In this document: piece after piece, positions 1 to 5,594 of the stretch
How positions within the stretch are numbered: position 1 is the first letter of the stretch
Layout: every line of letters begins with the position of its first letter
NCBI GenBank assembly: GCA_029260335.1
Contig: JAJDDL010000307.1
Location: 1-5,896, forward strand
Source of the DNA: Phycisphaerales bacterium
GTDB taxonomy: Bacteria > Planctomycetota > Phycisphaerae > Phycisphaerales > UBA1924
Direction: 5' to 3'
DNA length: 5,896 bases
Notes under the pieces: generated by a model
Database searches by the model: none
What the model saw: the letters and a program-made list of their open reading frames with translations, nothing else
Told to the model about the DNA's origin: nothing
Made by a program: the position numbers and the translations under genes

Positions 1-3000
1 GTCGCTCCAGCCGACCCCGCAGACCGCGTAGAGAACACCGACTTCGAGATCGACCAGCGGACCGCCACCGGCACCTACCGCCTGTTGCTCAACTCCCCCA
101 GCACTCAGAACACGCTCAATGCCTCGCATCTGGGCGATGACCACATGTCCTTCACCAACGGATTCGGCGCCACACCCGTGACGCTCGATCAGTTTGGCAG
201 CAGCACCCTGGGCCTGTTCATCAACGACAATGGCACGCCCGAGGATGAGACCGACGACTTCAACTACGACGGCCGGATCGGCGACGAGAACGGCGGCAGC
301 AGCTTTGAAATCGACGTCTTCGAGTACACCGCACCGGGCGACGGCACCATTACCGTCACCGTCGATCGCGCCCAGACCTCACCAGGCCTGATCCCCAGGA
401 TCACGCTGACCGACCAGGATGCCGAGATTCTCGCCGACGGCTCGGCGACGAGCGAAACACCCGCGCAGGTCACCCTGCCGGTTACGCTCGGCGAGAAGAT
501 CAACATCGTCGTTAGCGCATTGGGCGGCACCACCGGCCAGTTCACGCTCAACGTCACCGGCCCGTCCAAGATCGACGACTACGCCGATGAGGGCGAGTGG
601 GCCTTCGCCCAGCCGATCCAGCTCTTCGACTTCCTGGGTTCAGGAACCGTCGATGGATCGGTCGAGCGGGCAGGCGATAGCGACATCTTCAGCTTCCAGG
701 CGTTTGATTTCCAGCAGATGCGCATCCAGGTCGAGGCCGCCAACGGCTCGATCTTCAACCCCCGTCTGCGAGTCTTTGAGATTCAAGAGGACGTGGTCGG
801 CACGCCGTACCGCGTTCTCATCGCCATGAGTGACGACACCGACCTCGATGGCGACGGCACTCTGGATAGCACCAACTCCGACGTGCTGGTCAGTGTGAAC
901 ACCGATCGCACGGGCTTGGTCACGGGCAACACCTACAACGATTACTACATCGTGGTGGATGGCTCGGATGTCGACACGACCGTCGGTGACTACACCGTCT
1001 CGATCGACTTTGATGCGACCGACGATCACGCCGACCGACCCGAGTTCGAGGACGAGGACACCCGCAACCTCGCGACGCTGTTCGTGGTGGATTCCACGAC
1101 CGGCCAGGGCGTGGACACGGGCGTCATCGAGAACAACACCGACTCGGACGTGTTCACCTTCATCGCTCCGGCCAGCGGCTCCACCGGCCTGAGCATCTCA
1201 GGAGGCATCGACAGCGATCTCGAAGGTCTGGTGACCGTGTACGACGCGGACCTGAATCTCCTTGCCACCTATGACGGCGATCTGCCCGGCAACGTGCTGT
1301 TCGACGTGCAACGAGGCAACCAGTACTTCGTGATCGTCGAGCCTTCATCGTCGGCCGGGGATGGATTCGATACCGGCTCTTACAGCATCAACCTGGACGG
1401 CCCGGCGATCGATGATCACCCGAATATCGGGGAGTTCAACCTCGCGACCATCGTCGCGCTGAACGCCCAGACTGGCGACGGCAATGTGGGCTCGGGCGTG
1501 CAGGGTGGCAACAACCCGACACTCAGCCCGTCCCGCGATACCGACCTCTTCCAGTTCGAGACTATCGCCGAAGGCGATGTCGTCATCGAACTGAATCCGA
1601 TCGGCAACTTCGTCACCTTGCGTCCAAGTCTCTCGATCTTCGATGCCGACGAGAACCTCGTCGACACCGTCAGCTCAACGATCGAGGGCGAGTCGGTCTC
1701 CATCACGCTCAGCGGCACCGCCGAGGGCGAGACCTACTTCATCCTGGTCCAGGACGCTCTGGGCACAGCGCCGCCGCTGTCTGAGTACTCGGTCACGATC
1801 AACGGTGAAGCCGGCGATATCGATCCGCCGGATGACCCGAGCGTTATCGACTTCCAGGACGCGGTCGACCTGCCGCTGGACGTCCGAGGCGACGCCACCC
1901 GCAACGATGTCATCGAACCGATCGGTGATCGCGACGTGTTCACGTTCGTCGCTGCCTCAGCCGGCCGTTCGTTCGTGCAGGTCGTGACGCCGGACGGGTC
2001 GTTGCTCGATGCATCGATCACGATCCTGGATGAGGCCGACGAAAACGCGGTCGTCGTGTTCGACGCCGGCGGCATCCCGGGTGCCTCAGCGAACGCTGAG
2101 TTCGAGGCCATCGGGGGCCAGCGTTACTACGCGATCGTGGACGGCCTGGGCAACGGCACAGGCAGCTACACCCTGCGACTCAACCTCGTCGCCCCGCCGG
2201 TGGATACTGGCATCGACGAGGTCGACGACCTGGGCTTCACCAACCGCATCTTCTACCCAGAGGGCTTTGCAAACAACCGCATCAGCGAGTTCGTTTCCAT
2301 CGCCAATCCCAACGACGTCGCGGCTCATTACTCGGTCATCCTCCGATACGAGGTGGGCGAGCGGGACGCGGTCATCGTCAACAACGCGATCATCGAGGCC
2401 GGTGCCCGCAGCGGCCTGACCCTGACCGATCCGCGGGTGGGTCAGCTCGACGGCGTTCGCAAGAACTCGCCGTACTCGATCGAGGTCGTCTCCGACATTC
2501 CCGTCGGTGCCACCCTCAGCCACTACGACTTTGACATCTCCACGGGCGAGGCGTTCACCGAGACCACCTCCGATGAGTGGGTGTTCGCTCGCGTCGAGCG
2601 GGTGCCGGGCGTGGTCAATGACTTCGTCGTCTTCTACAACCCCAACCCGTTCCAGGTCGATGTGACCCTCAACGCCACCGATGCCAATGGCAACAGTGTC
2701 GAGATCACCAAGACCATCGGCGCGAATCGTCGCGGCGGCTGGAACATCAATAACACCACCGCGCTGCCCACCGGCATCTTCGGTGTGGAGCTCACGTCCC
2801 AGGCCACCAACTCGGCCAATGACGACGCGTTCATCGGAATCGTCGCAGGCCTCAGCCACTTCGATATCGATGGCGAGAACGGCTTCGGCGTTCTGGGCGA
2901 CGGCCAAGGCGGAGCCAAGGCCGGCGTCATCACAAGCCTGGAAAGCAGCTCGGAAGTCAGCAGCGAGATCGTGATCTACAACGCACGCAACACCTCAGCA

Positions 3001-3591
3001 ACGGTCGATATCGACGGCCAGTACATCCGCGCAAATCTGCCGGATCTTGCCCGCCGCGTCACCGTTCCGGGCAAGGGCGTGCTCATCCTCACCGGCGCAG
3101 AGCTCGGCCTGATCGACAACCAGCCGATCGGCCTGACCTACTCCTCCAACCGCATGATCAGCGTTGTCACAAGCGAAGCCCAGTTCGGCGATGCCAACGG
3201 CGTCACCGCCGCAACCGAAGCCGGCACCGAGTTCTTCTACGGCGACGCGTTCATCGGTCGGAGGCGAGCGGGCGAGCTCTACTTCGAGACCCTCAACTTC
3301 CACAACCCCTCGGGCCAGGCCATCGATATCGAGGTCGAGCTCTTCTACGTCAATGGCGAGTCCGATCTCGTCACGGTTCAGGTCAACGCCGGCGGCTTCT
3401 CCGAACTCGTCCTGCACGAGTTGGATCAGTCGCTCGACAACCCCGACCGCACCAACGCCTTCAGCATCGAGACCCGCTCGGCATCGCCGTTCGTCTCGAC
3501 CCTCACCCACTTCGACCTGTTCCTGGGTGGCGGCTGGAGCATGCTCGGCGCCCCGGCCGGCCTGCTCAACTCCTTGGACTCGATCGTCTGA
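1..3591 (+). CDS. Large secreted multi-repeat protein with PPC-like domains, 5' end outside the window
   Basis: Frame 1 is open from the first base, so the true start lies upstream; 1196 codons are visible before the TGA at 3589-3591. The visible part opens with the end of a beta-sandwich unit (TGTYRLLLN). About five PPC-like units follow, each with a DDH/DDY-type header, a [ST]D-[VIL]-F-x-F strand and a closing G-x-Y-x-[VIL] strand. The last part (about 2215-3591) has four repeats of a different kind, each about 110 residues. There is no cysteine, only six lysines, no visible transmembrane segment and no recognisable C-terminal sorting signal. PPC domains are known from secreted proteases and other exported proteins, but no peptidase or other catalytic domain is visible here, so a surface, adhesive or matrix role is only inference. 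A signal peptide or enzymatic domain could lie upstream. The following terminator suggests this is the last gene of its transcript. Confidence 0.9.
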   Translation, partial: VAPADPADRVENTDFEIDQRTATGTYRLLLNSPSTQNTLNASHLGDDHMSFTNGFGATPVTLDQFGSSTLGLFINDNGTPEDETDDFNYDGRIGDENGGSSFEIDVFEYTAPGDGTITVTVDRAQTSPGLIPRITLTDQDAEILADGSATSETPAQVTLPVTLGEKINIVVSALGGTTGQFTLNVTGPSKIDDYADEGEWAFAQPIQLFDFLGSGTVDGSVERAGDSDIFSFQAFDFQQMRIQVEAANGSIFNPRLRVFEIQEDVVGTPYRVLIAMSDDTDLDGDGTLDSTNSDVLVSVNTDRTGLVTGNTYNDYYIVVDGSDVDTTVGDYTVSIDFDATDDHADRPEFEDEDTRNLATLFVVDSTTGQGVDTGVIENNTDSDVFTFIAPASGSTGLSISGGIDSDLEGLVTVYDADLNLLATYDGDLPGNVLFDVQRGNQYFVIVEPSSSAGDGFDTGSYSINLDGPAIDDHPNIGEFNLATIVALNAQTGDGNVGSGVQGGNNPTLSPSRDTDLFQFETIAEGDVVIELNPIGNFVTLRPSLSIFDADENLVDTVSSTIEGESVSITLSGTAEGETYFILVQDALGTAPPLSEYSVTINGEAGDIDPPDDPSVIDFQDAVDLPLDVRGDATRNDVIEPIGDRDVFTFVAASAGRSFVQVVTPDGSLLDASITILDEADENAVVVFDAGGIPGASANAEFEAIGGQRYYAIVDGLGNGTGSYTLRLNLVAPPVDTGIDEVDDLGFTNRIFYPEGFANNRISEFVSIANPNDVAAHYSVILRYEVGERDAVIVNNAIIEAGARSGLTLTDPRVGQLDGVRKNSPYSIEVVSDIPVGATLSHYDFDISTGEAFTETTSDEWVFARVERVPGVVNDFVVFYNPNPFQVDVTLNATDANGNSVEITKTIGANRRGGWNINNTTALPTGIFGVELTSQATNSANDDAFIGIVAGLSHFDIDGENGFGVLGDGQGGAKAGVITSLESSSEVSSEIVIYNARNTSATVDIDGQYIRANLPDLARRVTVPGKGVLILTGAELGLIDNQPIGLTYSSNRMISVVTSEAQFGDANGVTAATEAGTEFFYGDAFIGRRRAGELYFETLNFHNPSGQAIDIEVELFYVNGESDLVTVQVNAGGFSELVLHELDQSLDNPDRTNAFSIETRSASPFVSTLTHFDLFLGGGWSMLGAPAGLLNSLDSIV
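136..573 (+). repeat. PPC-like protein repeat unit 1
   Basis: The unit runs from a DDHM header to just before the next header (DDY). It contains the strand EIDVFEYTAP and the closing strand TGQFTLNV. Compared with the other units it has a long insertion before the first core strand, carrying a calcium-loop-like motif. The assignment to the PPC type rests on the pattern D-x-F-x-[FY] followed by G-x-[FY]-x-[LVI]-x-[VI]; boundaries are approximate. Confidence 0.6.
256..291 (+). other. EF-hand/dockerin-like calcium loop motif, first copy
   Basis: Twelve codons read DFNYDGRIGDEN. Acidic or amide residues sit at loop positions 1, 3 and 5, glycine at 6, isoleucine at 8 and Asn at 12, matching the general form DxNxDGxIxxxN of dockerin-type calcium loops. 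It lies in the insertion before the first core strand of PPC-like unit 1. Calcium binding is inferred from the pattern only. Confidence 0.45.
574..1020 (+). repeat. PPC-like protein repeat unit 2
   Basis: Starts with the DDYADEGEWAFAQPI header, continues with the core strand SDIFSFQAF and ends with VGDYTVSIDF. At about 149 residues it is the longest unit, partly because a calcium-loop-like insertion lies between two predicted strands. Boundaries are approximate. Confidence 0.65.
841..876 (+). other. EF-hand/dockerin-like calcium loop motif, second copy
   Basis: Twelve codons read DLDGDGTLDSTN: Asp at positions 1, 3, 5 and 9, Gly at 6, Leu at 8 and Asn at 12. This matches dockerin or thrombospondin-type-3 calcium loops closely. 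It is flanked by further Asp residues and sits inside PPC-like unit 2. It is a single loop, not the paired arrangement of a true dockerin, so a structural calcium site is more likely than a cohesin-binding module. Confidence 0.55.
1021..1410 (+). repeat. PPC-like protein repeat unit 3
   Basis: Header DDHADRPEFEDEDTRNLATLF, core strand SDVFTFIAPASG, then QYFVIVEP and the closing strand TGSYSINL. This is the cleanest PPC-like unit of the set, about 130 residues long. Confidence 0.7.
1411..1830 (+). repeat. PPC-like protein repeat unit 4
   Basis: Header DDHPNIGEFNLATIVAL resembles that of unit 3. The core strand is TDLFQFETI, followed by TYFILVQD and the closing strand LSEYSVTING. A Gly/Asn-rich loop (about 1465-1530) precedes the core strand. 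The unit is about 140 residues long. Confidence 0.65.
1831..2190 (+). repeat. PPC-like protein repeat unit 5, last of the array
   Basis: Header is degenerate (PPDDPSVIDFQDAVDL). The core strand is RDVFTFVAAS, then RYYAIVDG and the closing strand TGSYTLRLNL. A short linker (APPVDTGIDEVDD) then leads into the different C-terminal repeats. Confidence 0.65.
2281..2613 (+). repeat. C-terminal 110-residue repeat, copy 1
   Basis: Begins with a strand ending in an Asn-Pro turn (FVSIANPN; Asn codon at 2305). It continues with alternating hydrophobic strands, an AGAR turn, the strand YSIEVVSD and the closing motif LSHYDF. Shared landmarks with copies 2-4 are h-h-x-N-P near the start, a Gly/Arg turn in the middle and [ST]H[FY]D near the end. 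I do not recognise the family with confidence. Confidence 0.6.
2614..2952 (+). repeat. C-terminal 110-residue repeat, copy 2
   Basis: Opens with FVVFYNPN (Asn codon at 2638), has GANRRGGW at the central turn, then FGVELTS and LSHFDI. The Asn-Pro landmark is 111 residues after that of copy 1, and the SH[FY]D landmark 112 residues after. Confidence 0.6.
2953..3273 (+). repeat. C-terminal 110-residue repeat, copy 3, most diverged
   Basis: Opens with EIVIYNAR (Asn codon at 2980, Pro lost) and has the central turn VPGKGVLIL, then IGLTYSSN. The closing motif has decayed to EAQFGD. Spacing from copy 2 is 114 residues. Membership rests on spacing and strand pattern more than on identity. Confidence 0.45.
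3274..3564 (+). repeat. C-terminal 110-residue repeat, copy 4
   Basis: Opens with FETLNFHNPS (Asn codon at 3304), has the NAGGFSELVL turn, FSIETRS and LTHFDLF, then GGGWSMLG close to the C terminus. The segment just before it (FFYGDAFIGRR) resembles that before copy 1 (IFYPEGFANNR), so copies 1 and 4 look closest. Spacing from copy 3 is 108 residues. Confidence 0.6.
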
Positions 3592-3614
3592 TCGAAGCCC
3601 TCCGATGAAACCCA

Positions 3615-3650
3615 CGGGCGGGACCATACGGTCCCGCCCGTTTTTCTTTT
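3615..3650 (+). terminator. Strong intrinsic terminator after the large repeat gene
   Basis: A perfect 11-bp GC-rich stem has arms CGGGCGGGACC (3615-3625) and GGTCCCGCCCG (3630-3640), an ATAC loop, and then TTTTTCTTTT. It begins 23 nt after the stop codon. No T-run follows on the minus strand, so it acts in the plus direction only. Confidence 0.93.
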
Positions 3651-3672
3651 GCACCAACATCCGTCGCTCGTC

Positions 3673-3712
3673 AATCGCCGAAACCTCAGGCGATTTCAGG
3701 AAACAAATCGCC
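3673..3712. repeat. Three alternating copies of AATCGCC forming competing inverted repeats
   Basis: AATCGCC occurs at 3673-3679, its reverse complement GGCGATT at 3689-3695, and AATCGCC again at 3706-3712. The second and third extend to 8-bp arms, GGCGATTT (3689-3696) and AAATCGCC (3705-3712), with an 8-nt gap. The middle copy can pair with either neighbour but not both. No T-run follows. It may be an operator cluster or, if transcribed, two alternative hairpins; function unknown. Confidence 0.5.
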
Positions 3713-3731
3713 CTGCTCGTTCGTTCGACCT

Positions 3732-3749
3732 TTGAACGAGATCGTTCAA
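3732..3749. promoter_or_regulatory. Operator-like palindrome upstream of the DsbD-like gene
   Basis: TTGAACGA-GA-TCGTTCAA is a perfect 8-bp inverted repeat with a 2-bp centre, the size and symmetry of a dimeric helix-turn-helix repressor site. It ends 15 bp before the start codon. Its left half begins with TTGAAC, which could serve as a -35 element, but the best -10 (TATTCT, 3757-3762) lies 19 bp away and almost touches the gene start, so the promoter itself is uncertain. A further overlapping pair, CTCGTTC (3716-3722) and GAACGAG (3734-3740), adds half-sites. The regulator is not in the window. Confidence 0.45.
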
Positions 3750-3764
3750 TAGGGGTTATTCTGC

Positions 3765-4694
3765 ATGCACATGAAGGCCACGATCCTCGCATCCGGACTT
3801 CTCGCCACGACCGCCGCGGCCCAGTTCGACGCGTTCGGTGACGACATGCCCTCCGACCCCGCCAAGGCCAGCCTCATCTCATTAGAGACCGGCCTCGTCC
3901 CAGGCAAGACCGCCCACCTCGCGGTCCGCTACGAGATCATCGATCACTGGCACATCTACTGGGAAGGCATGAACGACACGGGCCTCGCTCCTGCAATAAC
4001 GCTCGACTTGCCCGAGGGCTACAAGGCACTCGCAACGCAATGGCCAGCGCCCACCCGCTACATCCTGGGCGAGAACGATCTCATCGATCATGTGCTTGAG
4101 GGAAACGTGCTCGCCATTATCCCGCTGCGCGTGCCAAGCAACGCATCGCCAGGCGACACAATCACGATCTCCGTGGAGTCCGATTGGCTGGTCTGCAACG
4201 AGGCGTGCCTGCCGGGCGATGCAAGTCTCTCGATCGAGTTGCCCGTGATCTCCCAATCAACCAAGACCGAGCACGCCGCAGCCTTTGAGCGTGCCTGGAA
4301 GAACATGCCCGTCGCTCTGCGCGGCGACCCCTCCAAGCTCGGGCTCGAGCTCGCCTGGCAAGACAACACCCTGCTCATCAAGAGCGACGCCGGCGGCAAG
4401 ATCGAGTTCTACCCCCACGAGACCAGCACGCCGCTGGAAGATCGCTTCGGCGATGCCGTGGGCAACGCCGGCCGTCTCAGACTCCGCTTGGAAGACCCGG
4501 GCCTCGCACGCGGCGTGCTGCGTCTCACCAGGCCCAAGGACGATCGCAGGCCATCGCTGATCGCCATCGATCTCCCGATCGGAAAACTCACCAATCCCCG
4601 TCCTGCCCCGATCCTTGGCTATCGCCCATGGATGGAATCCCTCGACGGACCTCACCCCTGGCCCCATCTAGCTGGTATAACAGCAGACCGCTGA
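3765..4694 (+). CDS. Exported DsbD N-terminal-domain-like protein (orphan thiol-disulfide domain)
   Basis: 309 residues. A short signal peptide (MKATILASGLLATTAAA, cleavage near AAA-QF) is followed by a domain with the hallmarks of the periplasmic alpha domain of DsbD/ScsB: WHIYWEGMNDTGLAP (residues 62-76), a WPAPTR segment (93-98) and WLVCNEACLPG (141-151). Cys144 and Cys148 are the candidate redox pair. In DsbD this domain receives electrons from a membrane domain and passes them to periplasmic partners. Here no membrane segments and no C-terminal thioredoxin domain follow; a second beta-rich stretch (about 185-272) and a Pro/Trp-rich tail complete the protein. ATG 3765 is chosen because AGGGG (3751-3755) lies 9 nt upstream; ATG 3771, two codons on, would also leave a good signal peptide. 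The family assignment is confident; the electron donor and partner are unknown. The next gene, an exported redoxin, is the obvious candidate partner. Confidence 0.88.
   Translation: MHMKATILASGLLATTAAAQFDAFGDDMPSDPAKASLISLETGLVPGKTAHLAVRYEIIDHWHIYWEGMNDTGLAPAITLDLPEGYKALATQWPAPTRYILGENDLIDHVLEGNVLAIIPLRVPSNASPGDTITISVESDWLVCNEACLPGDASLSIELPVISQSTKTEHAAAFERAWKNMPVALRGDPSKLGLELAWQDNTLLIKSDAGGKIEFYPHETSTPLEDRFGDAVGNAGRLRLRLEDPGLARGVLRLTRPKDDRRPSLIAIDLPIGKLTNPRPAPILGYRPWMESLDGPHPWPHLAGITADR
4673..4681 (+). promoter_or_regulatory. Candidate extended -10 promoter for the redoxin gene
   Basis: TGGTATAAC fits an extended -10 element (TGn plus TATAAC, five of six to consensus). No good -35 lies 16-18 bp upstream, as expected for the extended type. 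It sits inside the last codons of the DsbD-like gene and would start RNA near 4688, giving a leader of about 105 nt. It would let the redoxin be expressed separately; read-through from the upstream gene is also possible, as no terminator lies between them. Confidence 0.45.
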
Positions 4695-4695
4695 C

Positions 4696-4771
4696 TCCGA
4701 CGGTCGGAACGGCGGCTGAGAACGAACTCATGGGGCACTCGCCCCTGGAATCGCAACGTCCTTCGCGTTGC
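4696..4771 (+). other. Structured 5' leader of the redoxin gene: three small inverted repeats
   Basis: The 98-nt gap holds three successive inverted repeats: TCCGAC-G-GTCGGA (4696-4708, a near-palindrome), GGGGC-ACTC-GCCCC (4732-4745) and GCAACG-7 nt-CGTTGC (4753-4771). None has a following T-run. They match no riboswitch or leader family that I recognise. They may be modest RNA hairpins or, for the first, a protein-binding palindrome. Confidence 0.35.
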
Positions 4772-4779
4772 CTTGCATC

Positions 4780-4785
4780 AGGAGA
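4780..4785 (+). promoter_or_regulatory. Ribosome binding site that sets the redoxin start
   Basis: AGGAGA lies 7 nt before ATG 4793. It supports this start over the longer in-frame reading from 4628, which would overlap the DsbD-like gene and bury the signal peptide. Confidence 0.8.
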
Positions 4786-4792
4786 TCTCTCG

Positions 4793-5449
4793 ATGAACAT
4801 GAGACGCATGACAACGGTTGCCGGCATCGTCGCGGCGGGTCTGGCCACCTTCGCCATCGCTGCGGCCCAGCCCAAAGCCACCGCATCGGTTGGCGAGAAG
4901 AAGCCGGTCGAGATCGGTGAGAAAGTCCATAACTTCGTGCTCAAGGACACCGAAGGCAACAAGCACAACCTCCAGAAATACCTCGACGAGGGCAAGGTCG
5001 TTGTGCTCGAGTGGTTCAATCCCGATTGCCCGGTGGTCAAGGGACACTACAAGGGCAACGACATGCAGAAGACCGCCGCCTTTGCCAAGGAGAACGGCGT
5101 CGTCTGGCTCGCGATCAACTCCGGAGCCGCCGGCAAGCAAGGCGCCGGTCTTGAGCGCAATGTGAAGGCCCGCAAAGAGTACAAGATGGACTATCCCGTC
5201 CTCCTCGATGAGAAGGGCAACATCGGCCGCATGTTCGGCGCCAAGACTACTCCCGACATGCGCATCATCTCCAAGGACGGCATTCTCGTCTACAGCGGTG
5301 CGATCGACAACGGCGGCACGCGCGAAGGCCGTCGCCTGCCCATGAAAGAACGCACCAACTACGTCACCGTGGGCCTCAAGTCTCACCTCGCCGGCGAGAC
5401 TATCGAGATCACCAAGACCAAGCCCTACGGCTGCAGCGTCAAGTATTGA
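4793..5449 (+). CDS. Exported thioredoxin-fold redoxin (AhpC/TSA-like) with single active-site Cys and C-terminal GCSVKY
   Basis: 218 residues. The N terminus MNMRRMTT followed by a hydrophobic stretch and AIAAA (21-25) is a Sec-type signal peptide with no lipobox. The mature part is a thioredoxin fold: VGEKKPVEIGEKVHNFVLKD (33-52), a strand leading to EWFNPDCPVVKGHY (73-86) with Cys79, a cis-Pro loop KTTPDMRI (151-158; Pro154), then VYSGAIDN (166-173) and the C-terminal PYGCSVKY (211-218) with Cys214. The usual CxxC is CxxV, so the second active-site Cys is absent; Cys214 could be the partner. This pattern (FNPDCP with a GCSVKY-type end) recurs in bacterial redoxins annotated as thioredoxin family or AhpC/TSA proteins, whose substrate I cannot name. 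Location next to a DsbD-alpha-like gene suggests extracytoplasmic redox work. Peroxidase or reductase activity is inferred. Confidence 0.9.
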   Translation: MNMRRMTTVAGIVAAGLATFAIAAAQPKATASVGEKKPVEIGEKVHNFVLKDTEGNKHNLQKYLDEGKVVVLEWFNPDCPVVKGHYKGNDMQKTAAFAKENGVVWLAINSGAAGKQGAGLERNVKARKEYKMDYPVLLDEKGNIGRMFGAKTTPDMRIISKDGILVYSGAIDNGGTREGRRLPMKERTNYVTVGLKSHLAGETIEITKTKPYGCSVKY

Positions 5450-5471
5450 ACTGACCCAAAGAACTTCTCTC

Positions 5472-5503
5472 AGCGGGCCCGGCGTCACCTCCGGGCCTGT
5501 TTT
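5472..5503 (+). terminator. Intrinsic terminator after the redoxin gene
   Basis: Stem GGCCCGG (5476-5482) / CCGGGCC (5491-5497) with an 8-nt loop; it extends outward by a C-G pair, an A-T pair and two G-U wobbles. A short T-run (TGTTTTCT) follows. It starts 22 nt after the stop codon and isolates the redoxin transcript from the protease gene. Confidence 0.75.
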
Positions 5504-5584
5504 CTAGGACTGATTCCCCGCCCGGACTCCGACGCCACGTCCAGACCGCGGTTATCGAATGAACCCAGGGCCAGTTCGACCGAT

Positions 5585-5588
5585 AGGA
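5585..5588 (+). promoter_or_regulatory. Ribosome binding site of the site-2 protease gene
   Basis: AGGA lies 6 nt before ATG 5595. It is short but well placed and supports this start. No convincing promoter is visible between the terminator and this site; TATCGA (5553-5558) is the only weak -10 candidate. Confidence 0.55.
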
Positions 5589-5594
5589 TCCCCC

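Noticed and set aside
832..876. Possible dockerin domain
   Set aside because: A dockerin needs two calcium-loop/helix repeats close together; only one loop is present here, embedded in a beta-sandwich unit.
2086..2907. Antisense open frame of 273 codons
   Set aside because: It lies wholly opposite the large repeat gene, has no recognisable domain, and its Asp/Val/Gly/Arg-rich composition is what GC-rich coding DNA gives when read in reverse.
2824..3257. 14-bp exact direct DNA repeat (GACGCGTTCATCGG at 2824 and 3244) as a recombination or insertion trace
   Set aside because: Both copies encode DAFIG in frame within the repeat region, with no target-site structure or element between them; chance or common protein ancestry explains it.
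85..3591. TTG at 85 as start of the large gene
   Set aside because: The frame is open to base 1 and encodes the end of another beta-sandwich unit (TGTYRLLLN) immediately upstream, so the gene continues beyond the left edge.
2995..3792. Antisense open frame of 265 codons across the terminator and intergenic region
   Set aside because: It is a shadow of the repeat gene, reads straight through a strong terminator hairpin, and has no domain or ribosome binding site that I can support.
4628..4792. Longer redoxin start at ATG 4628
   Set aside because: It would overlap the DsbD-like gene by 67 nt, add 55 residues unlike the family and bury the signal peptide; AGGAGA precedes ATG 4793.
4778..5488. 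Antisense open frame of 236 codons opposite the redoxin
   Set aside because: The redoxin on the plus strand has clear family motifs; the reverse frame is a composition shadow with no family features.
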